Shown piece after piece: positions 17,635 to 26,910 of a DNA stretch of 64,000 bases. Position 1 is the first letter of the stretch, and the number at the start of each line of letters is the position of its first letter. Both the position numbers and the translations under genes were made by a program. Below the pieces are notes generated by a model. That model did no database searches. It had not been told where the DNA came from and saw nothing but the letters and a program-made list of their open reading frames with translations. Origin of the DNA: Cochlodiniinecator piscidefendens (lineage in GTDB: Bacteria; Pseudomonadota; Alphaproteobacteria; Rhodobacterales; Rhodobacteraceae); contig NZ_JAAOIE010000007.1 in NCBI RefSeq assembly GCF_011326755.1, forward strand, positions 1 through 64,000. Reading direction: 5' to 3'.

Positions 17635-19416
17635 TTATAAGGGCCAGAAATACGGAATCATAAGCGAAGCCAACAGCCCAACACTCAAATTCAAGGGAAT
17701 CCCAATGCGCATAAAGTCTGTGAACCGATATCCACCGGGCCCATATACAAGCATGTTTGTTTGATACCCAATCGGCGTCGCAAAGGACGCCGAAGCCGCA
17801 ACCATAACGGCGACAACCAAAGGCCGCGCGTCAAACCCAAGCACATCAGCCAAACCAATCGCAATCGGCGTCACCACGACAGCAACCGCATTGTTTGAAA
17901 CAAGTTCGGTTAGGATAGAGGTTAGCAGATAAATCGCCCAAACAATCAAAAACGGCGGCATTTGTGCCAAGGCCGGTGAAATTGCCTCAACGATCAAAGC
18001 GACAGCCCCTGAAGCTTCGAGTGCCGCACCGATGCCCAACATAGCAAAAATCATCGCGAGCAATCGCCCATCCACAAAAGAAAACGCCTCTTCCGCGTCA
18101 ATGCAGCGGGTAACGAAAATCAGAGCAACGGCCAAAACTGACAACAAAAAGATCGGAGCAACGCCCAAAGCGGCAAGCGCGACAATACCCACCAAAGTTG
18201 CGATCGCAATTGGCGCATGTGCGCGACGATACGCTCGGCCAGACGGCTTACTCACATCAACAAGCCCAACATCGGCAGCGAGTCGTTGAATGTCTTCGGG
18301 TGCGCCTTCAAGCAAAAGCGTATCCCCAACACGTACCACGAGTTCGTCCAATTGGCGTCCGATATTCTGATTGCGACGATGCACCGCCAATGGATACACA
18401 CCGTAACGCCGCCGCAACCGCATCGCCCCAAGCGAACGGCCAATCATTTTACAACCCGGCGAAATCAGAACTTCGACCGTTGTGGTTTCAACAGCTGACA
18501 GCTGATCAACACGTTTTAAACCTTTGTCGCGCTGCAGAGAAAGCAATTCGGTAACCTCAGTCCTGAGAACCACGCGGTCCCCAACCTCGAGCGTGACTTC
18601 CTTTAGGTTCCGACGCAGTGAAAGATCACCGCGCAAAACATCCACCAAACGCACGCCTTCCCGCTTAAACAGTTGCACTGACGTTACTTCGCGACCAATG
18701 AGGTTACTGTCCGGGGGAATTGCGGCCTCTGCGAAAAACTTTCTCTTGGACTGATTTGATAGCAAATCCGCCATAGAATCCCGATCCGGCAGCAACTTTG
18801 GTCCTATAAAACGCAGATAAATCATCCCCCATAGGACAAGGATAATCCCCAAAGGCGTGACTTCGAAAATGGAAAACGCTTCCATCCCATTCGCGCGGGC
18901 AACGCCATCCACGAGCAGGTTTGTTGACGTACCGATCAGCGTCAAAGTCCCCCCCAATATCGCCGCATAGCTAAGCGGAATAAGCAGTTTAGACGCTGAA
19001 ATATTCAATTTTCGCGCCAACTGAACAAACACTGGGATCATAACAACAACAACGGGTGTATTTGAAACAATTGCGGACGCAATGATCACAAATCCCATCA
19101 AAGCGGCAATAGCGACAACTGGGTTTTTCTCTGCTTTTCGTTCTGCGACCTGAGTAAACCAATCCAGAGCCCCCGTTCGCACCAATGCCCCCATGACAAT
19201 AAACATTGCTGCAATCGTCCATGGCGCCGGGTTTGATAGTACGGACAACCCAGTCTCATATGGTAAAATCCCTGTGGCCAGCATCAAAGAGACACCAGCA
19301 ATTGCAACCACTTCGGTCGGGAAAACTTCCCTTATGAACAAAACAAACATTAAGCCCACAACACACAGGGCTAAGATCGCTTCGCCCGTCGGCGAAAGAA
19401 AGGAATTGAGGTCCAT
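17635..19416 (-). CDS. Second SLC13-type permease with TrkA-C domains
   Basis: This 593-residue carrier has the same plan as the one at 14097: membrane half, two TrkA-C (RCK) domains near 215-290 and 300-380, membrane half. Landmarks are SNTPVVVVMIPVFVQLA, LIGTSTNLLVDGVA, SNNAVAVVVTPIAIGLAD and TPIGYQTNMLVYGPGGYRF. The last resembles the SAC1/CysZ-like sulfate permease group, so sulfate or another small anion is a fair guess. Overall sequence differs a lot from the first copy, so they are not a recent duplication. Another carrier gene lies 25 bases upstream on the same strand. Confidence 0.86.
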   Translation of the reverse strand: MDLNSFLSPTGEAILALCVVGLMFVLFIREVFPTEVVAIAGVSLMLATGILPYETGLSVLSNPAPWTIAAMFIVMGALVRTGALDWFTQVAERKAEKNPVVAIAALMGFVIIASAIVSNTPVVVVMIPVFVQLARKLNISASKLLIPLSYAAILGGTLTLIGTSTNLLVDGVARANGMEAFSIFEVTPLGIILVLWGMIYLRFIGPKLLPDRDSMADLLSNQSKRKFFAEAAIPPDSNLIGREVTSVQLFKREGVRLVDVLRGDLSLRRNLKEVTLEVGDRVVLRTEVTELLSLQRDKGLKRVDQLSAVETTTVEVLISPGCKMIGRSLGAMRLRRRYGVYPLAVHRRNQNIGRQLDELVVRVGDTLLLEGAPEDIQRLAADVGLVDVSKPSGRAYRRAHAPIAIATLVGIVALAALGVAPIFLLSVLAVALIFVTRCIDAEEAFSFVDGRLLAMIFAMLGIGAALEASGAVALIVEAISPALAQMPPFLIVWAIYLLTSILTELVSNNAVAVVVTPIAIGLADVLGFDARPLVVAVMVAASASFATPIGYQTNMLVYGPGGYRFTDFMRIGIPLNLSVGLLASLMIPYFWPL

Positions 19417-19441
19417 AAGGTCCTATAAAGTTACTTCGGTT

Positions 19442-20362
19442 TTATACAGTGTCGCCTAGCCCAGTCGAAGGATCAAGCGCTGGTTCGTCGCGTGGCTGAA
19501 CAAGAAACATCCCAACGAACATAATCCCCATAGCGGCCCAAATGTAACCGGAATAGGTTTCTCCCAAAATGAACATAGACCAAAAAACACCCGATCCTGT
19601 CACGAGGTAGGCAACCTGCGCCGCAAATACGGCGCCCGCACGTCCAACAAGCCACACATACCCCGCATATGCGATCGTATTAATCACCGCAGCAGCAACG
19701 ATGGCAAAGTCTGGCAAGCCATAAGGCGGCAATGGAGAAATCATATGATTGCTAAGCAAAGCAGGTGGTGCGCTCACAATCACACCTAAACCCATCGCCG
19801 CGGTTAAAATTTGCACAGGATCGGCATTAGGCAATCTAAGTTTTGCAACAAGGTTCCCCTCAAGCCCATAAAAGAACGGTGCGATAAGAGCCAGCGGAAC
19901 AAAAATCACTAATGCCCGATCAGGGAGGCTCGTGCTGGGGGCCATGATCAAGACGATCGCAATCATCCCTAGGACAAGCCCTAACATACGCGTTATGGAA
20001 AATTCTTCCTGCCCAAGAAACAGCGCGATTGGAAATGCGAACATGGGAACTAACGAAATCATCAGCGCGCTCAATCCCCCCGGCAAATAGACCGCTGCCT
20101 GATAGATCCCGATATTCGGCAATACGCTCCCGAATAACATAACGACTGCGTAAAGCTTAAAATGCTTGGAAGAAAAGACGGGCCATTTTCCCCGCCATAA
20201 CGACAGGAGTAAGAGGAGTACAAAAGAAACCAGCTGGTTCCAGAAAATCACCCCGAAATGCCGATACCCTTCAGAAACCGCAATTTTATTCAGAGGGAAA
20301 GACATCCCCCAAATGCCCCCCAATGCGATCAGTACGAGAAAGGGGAGCCAGCGCTTCATCAT
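19442..20362 (-). CDS. EamA/DMT-family transporter
   Basis: This is an inner-membrane carrier of 306 residues with about ten hydrophobic helices in two EamA halves. Typical signatures are GGIWGMSFPLNKIAVSEGY at the start and VAYLVTGSGVFWSMFILGETYS in the second half. Substrate unknown. It is unlike the EamA protein at 8606 apart from the fold. It overlaps the upstream phosphoesterase gene by four bases and is probably cotranscribed with it and perhaps with the SLC13 gene downstream. Confidence 0.82.
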   Translation of the reverse strand: MMKRWLPFLVLIALGGIWGMSFPLNKIAVSEGYRHFGVIFWNQLVSFVLLLLLSLWRGKWPVFSSKHFKLYAVVMLFGSVLPNIGIYQAAVYLPGGLSALMISLVPMFAFPIALFLGQEEFSITRMLGLVLGMIAIVLIMAPSTSLPDRALVIFVPLALIAPFFYGLEGNLVAKLRLPNADPVQILTAAMGLGVIVSAPPALLSNHMISPLPPYGLPDFAIVAAAVINTIAYAGYVWLVGRAGAVFAAQVAYLVTGSGVFWSMFILGETYSGYIWAAMGIMFVGMFLVQPRDEPALDPSTGLGDTV

Positions 20363-21171
20363 GGTGTCGACTGCTCTAACCTGCCGCCAACTCGCACCAT
20401 TTTAACGGTTTTGGCTTTGCCGGTTTGATCATCGGTTTCAACAAAAAGACCCGAAAGCGTTGCTTCGCCCGATGCCGGCGTAAAACGCCCCTTTGACATT
20501 CCGGTAATAAAGCGATGCATCGGTTCAGATTTCTCCATACCGATGACGGAGTTATAGTCCCCACACATCCCGGCATCAGCCTGAAACGCCGTACCCTTAG
20601 GCAGGACTTGCGCGTCACCTGTCGGGATATGAGTATGCGTTCCAACCACAACACTGGCACGACCATCGCACCAATGACCCATTCCCATTTTTTCGCTTGT
20701 CGCTTCGCAATGTACATCGACCAAAATGGCGTGGGCTTGTCCACCAAGCGGATGGCGTTTCAACACTTCGTCAACTGCTGAAAACGGGTCGTCAAACGGG
20801 CGCTTCATAAACACCTGACCCAAGACTTGTGTAACTAGGATTTTGCGACCGCGCCCTGCATCAAACAAACGCGCGCCAACACCGGGGGCATTTTTAGCAA
20901 AGTTCAATGGGCGTACGATGCGCTTTTCTTGTTCGATAAAGGTCAACATATCGCGCTGATCAAAGGCATGATCGCCAAGCGTCAAAGCATCGGCCCCAGC
21001 ATCTAACAAAACTTTTGCATGTGCTGCAGACAGCCCCATACCACCCGTTGCATTTTCGCCGTTGACCACGACAAAATCCAACTTCCAGTCTTCGCGCAGA
21101 CCCTTAAGCCGCTCAACCACAGCCGTACGTCCCGCGCGGCCCACAACATCGCCTAAAAACAGTATTCTCAT
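20359..21171 (-). CDS. TIGR00282-family metallophosphoesterase (YmdB-like)
   Basis: This protein belongs to the YmdB/TIGR00282 family of dinuclear-metal phosphodiesterases, some of which hydrolyse 2',3'-cyclic nucleotides. Metal-site motifs are MRILFLGDVVGRAGR (Asp8), VVNGENATGG, TLGDHAFDQ, LVDVHCEATSEK and VVGTHTHIPTGDAQ. The ATG at 21171 starts exactly at the conserved motif; a start 36 bases upstream adds unconserved residues. Length is 270 residues. It is divergent from the DUF2946-like gene at 21256. Confidence 0.9.
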   Translation of the reverse strand: MRILFLGDVVGRAGRTAVVERLKGLREDWKLDFVVVNGENATGGMGLSAAHAKVLLDAGADALTLGDHAFDQRDMLTFIEQEKRIVRPLNFAKNAPGVGARLFDAGRGRKILVTQVLGQVFMKRPFDDPFSAVDEVLKRHPLGGQAHAILVDVHCEATSEKMGMGHWCDGRASVVVGTHTHIPTGDAQVLPKGTAFQADAGMCGDYNSVIGMEKSEPMHRFITGMSKGRFTPASGEATLSGLFVETDDQTGKAKTVKMVRVGGRLEQSTP

Positions 21172-21255
21172 ACCGTCCTGCCTAGGCCGGAAATTTCGTT
21201 TCGGCAAGGAGAGAAAAGACTGGAAACAAAGTTTATCTCTTGTTAGCTCCCGATC

Positions 21256-21621
21256 ATGACACCGATTTTGCGTATCATTTCTATTCTATTGGTTTGCACC
21301 GCGATTTTAATGCCGCGTGTGAACGCAGCACTCATTGCTGCATTGCCCGGAGCTTTTCAAACGATAATCATTTGTACCGGCACAAGCCTTACGACGATTG
21401 TGTTGGATGCATCCGGTGCTCCTGTATCAGAAAAGATAACTGAAAATGCCCCGTGCATTTTTGCACATGGTGCGTTGCTGCCAGAACAAAATACAGAGTT
21501 TTGGCAAAAGCTGTCCTTGTCATATACACGCGTTGCTTCATTTTTCGAAGCGCCAACCCTGCATGACAAGGGTTTACTCTACAGACCTCCTGCCCGCGCC
21601 CCACCCTTTAACGTTGTTTGA
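21256..21621 (+). CDS. Small exported DUF2946-like protein
   Basis: This 121-residue protein has an N-terminal signal or anchor helix (about residues 5-24, SILLVCTAILMP). Behind it is a pattern like DUF2946: IICTGTSLTTIVLDASGAPVSE followed by a Cys-containing stretch (ENAPCIFAHG). DUF2946 proteins are often encoded beside TonB receptors or PepSY proteins in metal uptake loci, and here a PepSY gene starts 33 bases downstream. The classical double CxxC is not complete, so the family call is tentative. No strong ribosome site is visible. Confidence 0.6.
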   Translation: MTPILRIISILLVCTAILMPRVNAALIAALPGAFQTIIICTGTSLTTIVLDASGAPVSEKITENAPCIFAHGALLPEQNTEFWQKLSLSYTRVASFFEAPTLHDKGLLYRPPARAPPFNVV

Positions 21622-21654
21622 TCGTCTTACTCTTCAAATACGTTAGGAATTATT

Positions 21655-22974
21655 ATGTCTTATGAAACACCTGCGGTGGATACCGCAGACGTGCCTGCGC
21701 GCGGCGCTACCTTTTATCGACTCGTCTGGAAATGGCACTTTCTCGCTGCTTTATATGTGCTGCCATTCATGGCCATATTATCGGTGACAGGCACGCTATA
21801 TCTTTACAAACCCCAAATCGAAGCTTGGATCTATGCCGATCGGATGGTCGTTCCGGTCACCGGAGAAATGCTATCCCTTGAAACACAAGTAAACGCAGTG
21901 GAAGAGGCTGTCGGCGTCACCAGACTACGCGGAATAACCATATCTGATCAGCCGGGCCGTTCGACGGTTATTGAATTCAACGACGATGATCGCGTTCGTA
22001 GCTATGCTTGGGTGAACCCATACACCGCTGAACTTTTGGCGGTAACACCGCGCGATGAAACCTTGATGCGGATGATTAAAAAGTTTCACGGCGAATTGCT
22101 GCTCGGCGGGTTTGGCACCAAATTTGTTGAACTGGCGGCCCATTGGGCCATCGTCATGTTCGTGACAGGCGTCATCATGTGGTGGCCGCGTAATAACCGA
22201 AGCCTCAAAGACGCAACCCGCCTCCCCCGTGGTACTGGCCGTAAATGGTGGCGCGAGGCACATCTGTTTTCAGGGATGATGGCAACCGTGCTGATTGTCC
22301 CTATCTTAATCACGGGGTTGCCTTGGACCGATATTTTCGGCGGCGGATTGTCTTATGTACAAACACAGACAGACCAGGAATCGCGCTCTTTGCGGTTTGG
22401 CGGCAATGCCCCCAGTTCAACCACATCAGAGGGCGTACAAATTCCCTTTGCTTCGGTATTGGACATCGCCAAATCTGAAGGGCTTATTGCCCCTTATGAA
22501 TTGCGCTCACCACGCAAACCAGAAGAGGCGTTTTGGATTCGTTCAGCAAGCACAAATCGGTTTGAGCAAACAGAGCTGGTAATCGACCAATACAGCGGTG
22601 AGGTTCTGGCCCGTGTCAATTTTGATGAAAACCCCGTTTTGGCGCAGGCTATTTCGCTCGGGATTTCATTTCACCAAGGCGAGCTTTATGGCCCTTTAAA
22701 CATTGTGCAAAATACGCTTGCAGCTATCCTCGGCGTCTTCTTATCCGTTTCCGGTTTTGTAGCTTGGTGGATGCGAAGGCCAGCTGGATCAATTGGAGTG
22801 CCAACCACACCTGACGCGAAACTAAGCGCAGGGGTTATCATCGCAATCGTGGTTATGATGGTCCTCTTGCCGCTTATGGGGCTTTCATTGATCGTCGCGC
22901 TTTGTTTGGATTGGCTTTTGTTTAAACGCATTGGGTGGTTCCAAAGCAAACCAACCAACATTGCGGCTGAATAA
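21655..22974 (+). CDS. PepSY-associated TM-domain protein
   Basis: This is an inner-membrane protein of the PepSY_TM family (439 residues), often called iron-regulated or sulfite-reductase-like. The start RLVWKWHFLAALYVLPFMAILSVTGTLYLY contains the first helix with the typical WHxxA. ELAAHWAIVMFVTGVIMWWPR, REAHLFSGMMATVLIVPILITGLPWTD and SLGISFHQGELYGPLNIVQN follow, with heme-candidate His residues. Such proteins accompany siderophore or metal uptake and may reduce imported metal complexes. TAGGAA precedes the ATG. It is probably cotranscribed with the DUF2946-like gene. Confidence 0.87.
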   Translation: MSYETPAVDTADVPARGATFYRLVWKWHFLAALYVLPFMAILSVTGTLYLYKPQIEAWIYADRMVVPVTGEMLSLETQVNAVEEAVGVTRLRGITISDQPGRSTVIEFNDDDRVRSYAWVNPYTAELLAVTPRDETLMRMIKKFHGELLLGGFGTKFVELAAHWAIVMFVTGVIMWWPRNNRSLKDATRLPRGTGRKWWREAHLFSGMMATVLIVPILITGLPWTDIFGGGLSYVQTQTDQESRSLRFGGNAPSSTTSEGVQIPFASVLDIAKSEGLIAPYELRSPRKPEEAFWIRSASTNRFEQTELVIDQYSGEVLARVNFDENPVLAQAISLGISFHQGELYGPLNIVQNTLAAILGVFLSVSGFVAWWMRRPAGSIGVPTTPDAKLSAGVIIAIVVMMVLLPLMGLSLIVALCLDWLLFKRIGWFQSKPTNIAAE

Positions 22975-22978
22975 GCAA

Positions 22979-23002
22979 TTGGGCGGCCAAAAGGTCGCCC
23001 AA
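22979..23002. terminator. Bidirectional hairpin between the PepSY and fau genes
   Basis: TTGGGCGGCC, AAAA loop, GGTCGCCCAA lies between two convergent genes. The stem is strong but the T run is short, so it is a probable shared terminator. Confidence 0.6.
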
Positions 23003-23016
23003 ATATCATTCGAGGA

Positions 23017-23574
23017 CTAGAACTGAATAAGTTCTTTTTCCGTCACGATACAATCTAGCGGCTGATCTGTTGGCTCCAACGGCAAATTCTCTGCCTCTTG
23101 GTCAGCGTAGGCAAAACCAATTGCGATAGTTGGTCGAATGCCGCGCAGTCGTTCCAACGTGCGATCATAAAAACCACCACCATAGCCCAGCCGCCCGCCT
23201 TGGCGGTCCCAACCGACCAATGGTACGATCAACACTTCAGGCTCTAAAAACTGGGCTTTTTCCGGGACGCGCGCGCCAAAAGGTCCATCGACCAAAGCGC
23301 ACCCCGGCGTCCACACACTGAAATCCAGTGGAAAACCCGCGTCTTTGATCACCGGAACTGTCACAAAGCCAGTTTTTGACATTTCAGCCATAGCGTTAAG
23401 TGGGTCGATTTCTGTGCGGATTGGCATATAACCCGCAATCGTTTTTCCCGCAAAAGGCTCCAACACTTCAAGCAAACGCGCCGCACCTAGCGCGCCTTGC
23501 CCTCTTTCGTGTGCAATCTTGCGCCGTGCGAATGCTTCTTTGCGTGCGACTGCCTTACGTTCAACTAAATCCAT
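23017..23574 (-). CDS. 5-formyltetrahydrofolate cyclo-ligase
   Basis: This enzyme (YgfA/FAU family) uses ATP to convert 5-formyl-THF to 5,10-methenyl-THF and so returns folate to one-carbon metabolism. The substrate and ATP motifs are present: AGYMPIRTEIDP, LIVPLVGWDRQGGRLGYGGGFYDRTL and AIGFAYADQE. The ATG at 23574 overlaps the mgtE stop (TGATG), which suggests coupling; an ATG at 23589 within mgtE is also possible and adds five residues. Length is about 185 residues. Confidence 0.92.
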   Translation of the reverse strand: MDLVERKAVARKEAFARRKIAHERGQGALGAARLLEVLEPFAGKTIAGYMPIRTEIDPLNAMAEMSKTGFVTVPVIKDAGFPLDFSVWTPGCALVDGPFGARVPEKAQFLEPEVLIVPLVGWDRQGGRLGYGGGFYDRTLERLRGIRPTIAIGFAYADQEAENLPLEPTDQPLDCIVTEKELIQF

Positions 23575-24965
23575 CAGAGTAATATCCAAGCTGCGAGCCC
23601 CAAAAAGGCGAAAAAGCCGACAACATCCGTGACCGTCGTGACAAAAGCACCGGAGGCCAATGCCGGGTCAACGCCAAGCTTTTCCAACGAAACGGGCACC
23701 AATATCCCCGCCAGTCCAGCTATAACGAGATTAATCACCATAGCCGCAGCGATAACGACGCCAAGCCCCGCATTTGCGAACCATATATATCCGACGATCC
23801 CCATAACCACGGCAAAGACCAACCCATTTGCCAACCCCACCAATGCTTCGCGTTTGATCACACGCCACATGTTAGAGCTGGTCAAATCTTTAGTTGCAAT
23901 GGCACGCACTGCCACGGTCAATGCCTGTGTCCCCGCATTGCCACCCATTGACGCGACAATTGGCATCAACACAGCGAGTGCCACAAACTCAGCAATCGTC
24001 GCTTCAAACTGAGCGATAACCAAAGACGCCAAAATTGCCGTAATCAAATTCACAAAGAGCCAGGGAAACCGGGCCTTTGTGGTTTCGAAAACTTTGTCAG
24101 ACAGGCTGGTTTCACCAACACCCGCGAGCCGAAGAATATCTTCTTCGTGCTCTTCATCCAGAACCGCCATCGCGTCATCAATGGTGATCACACCAACCAA
24201 ACGGTCGTCTTCATCGACAACCGGTGCAGAAATCAGGTGATACTGATTAAACGCGTAAGCGACGTCTTCTTCGGGCTGTGTCACGCGAATTGGGCGGAAA
24301 CTGTCTTCGGTCAGGTTTTGCAACGGCATCTTGCGCGGCGATGCAAGTAACTTCCCAAGTGTTACATACCCGGTTGGTTTCAAGCGCGGGTCGGTCAGAA
24401 TGACATGGTAGAATTCTTCGGGTAGGTCGTCTTGGCGACGTAGATAGTCTATGGCTTGCCCAACATTCCAAACCTCAGGCGCAATGACAACTTCGCGCTG
24501 CATAAGCCGCCCGGCAGAGTCTTCGGGATAAGACAAAGCGCGTTCAACCGCCACACGCTCCGCATCTTCAAGTGCGCCTAGAATTGTTTCTTGCTGATCC
24601 TCATCAAGGTCTTCGACCAGATCAACAACATCGTCGGTTTCAAGATCACGTACCGCATCAGCCAGTTCTTCGGGTTCAAGCGCGTCGATTGCTTCTTCGC
24701 GCAGGCCCTCGTCTAACTCCGAGAGAACATCACCGACCTCACCATCGTCACCGCCATCCCAGAGTTGGATAAGCGCGCGTCGTTCTTTACGCCCGATTTG
24801 TTCGAGGATGTCGGCAATATCCGCAGCGTGCAGCGGCTCAAGTAACTCACCAAGACGCGGACTGTCAAAATTGGAAACCGCGGTAAGAACTTCGCCTACA
24901 AGGTCATCATCAAGCGAAAAATCTTCTTCTTCGTCTTCTTCGATCTCGAGGAGTTCTTCACTCAT
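23574..24965 (-). CDS. mgtE: Magnesium transporter MgtE
   Basis: This is an Mg2+-gated magnesium channel of the inner membrane (463 residues). The acidic N domain contains HAADIADILEQIGRKERRAL repeats, a CBS pair lies at about residues 135-260 (GYVTLGKLLAS, DDRLVGVITIDDAM), and the C-terminal third has five hydrophobic helices with the channel motif MPIVASMGGNAGTQALTV. The first 20 residues are very acidic. The ATG at 24965 is preferred because an upstream extension of 90 residues is unlike the family. It is the first gene of a pair with fau. Confidence 0.94.
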   Translation of the reverse strand: MSEELLEIEEDEEEDFSLDDDLVGEVLTAVSNFDSPRLGELLEPLHAADIADILEQIGRKERRALIQLWDGGDDGEVGDVLSELDEGLREEAIDALEPEELADAVRDLETDDVVDLVEDLDEDQQETILGALEDAERVAVERALSYPEDSAGRLMQREVVIAPEVWNVGQAIDYLRRQDDLPEEFYHVILTDPRLKPTGYVTLGKLLASPRKMPLQNLTEDSFRPIRVTQPEEDVAYAFNQYHLISAPVVDEDDRLVGVITIDDAMAVLDEEHEEDILRLAGVGETSLSDKVFETTKARFPWLFVNLITAILASLVIAQFEATIAEFVALAVLMPIVASMGGNAGTQALTVAVRAIATKDLTSSNMWRVIKREALVGLANGLVFAVVMGIVGYIWFANAGLGVVIAAAMVINLVIAGLAGILVPVSLEKLGVDPALASGAFVTTVTDVVGFFAFLGLAAWILL

Positions 24966-25086
24966 CCGCGGCCCCTTTCGCTTTTTTAAGTACAATATCC
25001 AAAGGTGTTTCAAATAAACAGAGGCAAAGCCAAGATTTACCGCAGCCGTTTCACCCTTTAGTCTGTCAGAAAAAGGAAACACTCGC

Positions 25087-26376
25087 ATGACATCATCGGT
25101 TTTACTGTTAGGACAGACTCTAAGTTTTACTGCGAACCCAATGCACACGTCTGTAGACGATGCTGCCCACTGGCAAACCCATGGTGCCGTGTTGATCGAA
25201 GGTGGAATAATTGCGGCTGTTGGCGAACGCGATGCCATGCGCGCCCGTTACCCCATGGCTAAAACTGTCGATTATGGGGACCACCTGATCACTGCTGGGT
25301 TTGTTGATGCGCACGCCCACTACCCCCAAACAGCAATTATCGCCAGTTGGGGGAAGCGCCTGATAGACTGGCTAAGCACCTATACGTTCCCCGAAGAAAT
25401 GCGTTTTGGCGACAAAACTTTTGCCACCGATATTGCCCAGCGATACTTGGACCTAACGCGCGCAAATGGAACAACCACCGTTGCAACCTTTTGCACAATT
25501 CACCCCGAAAGCGTCGATGCAATATTCGAGGCGGCAGAGCAGCGCGGACAGCGCATTGTTGCAGGAAAAACATGCATGGATCGCAATGCCCCAGACGGAT
25601 TACGCGATACAGCCCAATCAGGATACGACGATAGCAAAGCATTGCTGCAAAAATGGCACGGGCGTGAACGGGCCAGTTATGCCATTACGCCCCGCTTTTC
25701 TCCGACATCAACACCAGAGCAACTCGAAGCTATGGGTACTCTGTGGGCTGAACATCCTGATTGTTTGATGCAAACCCATTTGTCTGAGCAAGTTGACGAA
25801 ATCGAATGGGTGAAAAACCTGTTCCCCGACGCAAGAGATTACTTGGATACCTATGAACGCTTTGGCCTTGTTGGCCCCGGCGCATTGATGGGGCATGCGA
25901 TTCACCTAACACCCCGCGAACGCGCTAGGATGAAGGACCTTGATGTGAGCCTCGTGCATTGCCCAACATCAAACACATTCATCGGGTCCGGCCTGTTTGA
26001 CATGCAAGGCCTCACTGCCGAAGGCCACCGGATAGGGTTGGCTACAGATACCGGGGGTGGATCGAGTTTCTCAATGCTGCGCACCATGGCCGCTGCATAT
26101 GAAATTGGCCAATTGCGCGGAACAGCACTGCACCCCGCACAGCTTTACTGGCTTGCAACGCAGGGATCAGCCCAAGCCTTAAGAATGGAAGACAAAATCG
26201 GTAATATCGCCGTAGGTATGGAGGCAGACCTTACCGTACTTGACCTATCATCTACACCAGCAATTGCGCAAAGGTCAGCCCGTGCGAACACCCCATGGGA
26301 GGCCCTTTTTCCGACCATCATGATGGGGGATGATCGGGCAATCAAAGATGTTTGGATCAACGGGAAAAAGGGCTAA
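25087..26376 (+). CDS. guaD: Guanine deaminase
   Basis: This amidohydrolase deaminates guanine to xanthine in purine catabolism. The zinc site begins with GFVDAHAHYPQ (His76, His78), continues with QTHLSEQVDE and GHAIHLT, and ends with ATDTGGGSSFSMLRTM. GANG-type guanine deaminase traits include TFCTIHPES and ITPRFSPTSTPEQLEAMG. Length is 429 residues. It stands alone on the plus strand; a second, different guanine-type deaminase is encoded on the minus strand 0.5 kb away. Confidence 0.93.
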   Translation: MTSSVLLLGQTLSFTANPMHTSVDDAAHWQTHGAVLIEGGIIAAVGERDAMRARYPMAKTVDYGDHLITAGFVDAHAHYPQTAIIASWGKRLIDWLSTYTFPEEMRFGDKTFATDIAQRYLDLTRANGTTTVATFCTIHPESVDAIFEAAEQRGQRIVAGKTCMDRNAPDGLRDTAQSGYDDSKALLQKWHGRERASYAITPRFSPTSTPEQLEAMGTLWAEHPDCLMQTHLSEQVDEIEWVKNLFPDARDYLDTYERFGLVGPGALMGHAIHLTPRERARMKDLDVSLVHCPTSNTFIGSGLFDMQGLTAEGHRIGLATDTGGGSSFSMLRTMAAAYEIGQLRGTALHPAQLYWLATQGSAQALRMEDKIGNIAVGMEADLTVLDLSSTPAIAQRSARANTPWEALFPTIMMGDDRAIKDVWINGKKG

Positions 26377-26387
26377 TTTAGCCCTTT
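26367..26387. terminator. Hairpin at the 3' end of guaD
   Basis: AAAGGGCTA, ATT loop, TAGCCCTTT is a perfect 9-bp hairpin that contains the guaD stop codon and reaches the end of the convergent CAP-domain gene. It can act in both directions. Confidence 0.7.
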
Positions 26388-26866
26388 CAACACCCTTCTC
26401 GACCAAAGACAAGCACCCAGTTGTTATTTGCAGCAACCCCTACGCCAACGTCATCTACACGTGTATCTAGATTATTGGCACGGTGCCCTGATGATCCCAT
26501 CCAACCCGCTAAAATAGTCGCAGCGGTGGGCTGCCCCTGCCCAATATTTTCAGTGGTACGGCAATAGCTATAGCCTTGTGCGCGCACTCGGTCGACGCTT
26601 GTTTGTCCATTTGGCGAGGTATGGGAAAAATATCCGCGTTCCGCCATATCACTTGCATGGTTTTGTGCTGCGGTTTCAAGCCTCGCATTGCGGTTCAACA
26701 ACGCTAAGCCACGTCGGCTGCGTTCCTGATTCAGTAATGCAAAAAGCAAATCATCTGCGGGTTGACCAGATTCAACAACGGCGTTTGAAACCTCAGTTGT
26801 TGTTGGCGCGGACACACAACCGACGACCAATAACATCGCTAAACACGTGGTAAACATCTTATGCAT
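26387..26866 (-). CDS. CAP-domain (SCP-like) lipoprotein
   Basis: This 159-residue protein has a lipoprotein signal (CLAMLLVVGCVSAP, lipobox VVGC with Cys17). A bacterial CAP domain covers about residues 40-155: LFALLNQERSRRGLALLNRNARLETAAQNHASDMAERGYFSHTS, then ENIGQG, and GWMGSSGHRANNL. The CAP His residues (in NHASDM and SGHRAN) are kept. Such YkwD-like proteins are exported, but their biochemical role is mostly unknown. Convergent with guaD and 45 bases downstream of the deaminase gene at 26911. Confidence 0.87.
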   Translation of the reverse strand: MHKMFTTCLAMLLVVGCVSAPTTTEVSNAVVESGQPADDLLFALLNQERSRRGLALLNRNARLETAAQNHASDMAERGYFSHTSPNGQTSVDRVRAQGYSYCRTTENIGQGQPTAATILAGWMGSSGHRANNLDTRVDDVGVGVAANNNWVLVFGREGC

Positions 26867-26910
26867 ATGAAGGCTCCATCAATTTTTTTGACGCTGGCGA
26901 TACCATCATA

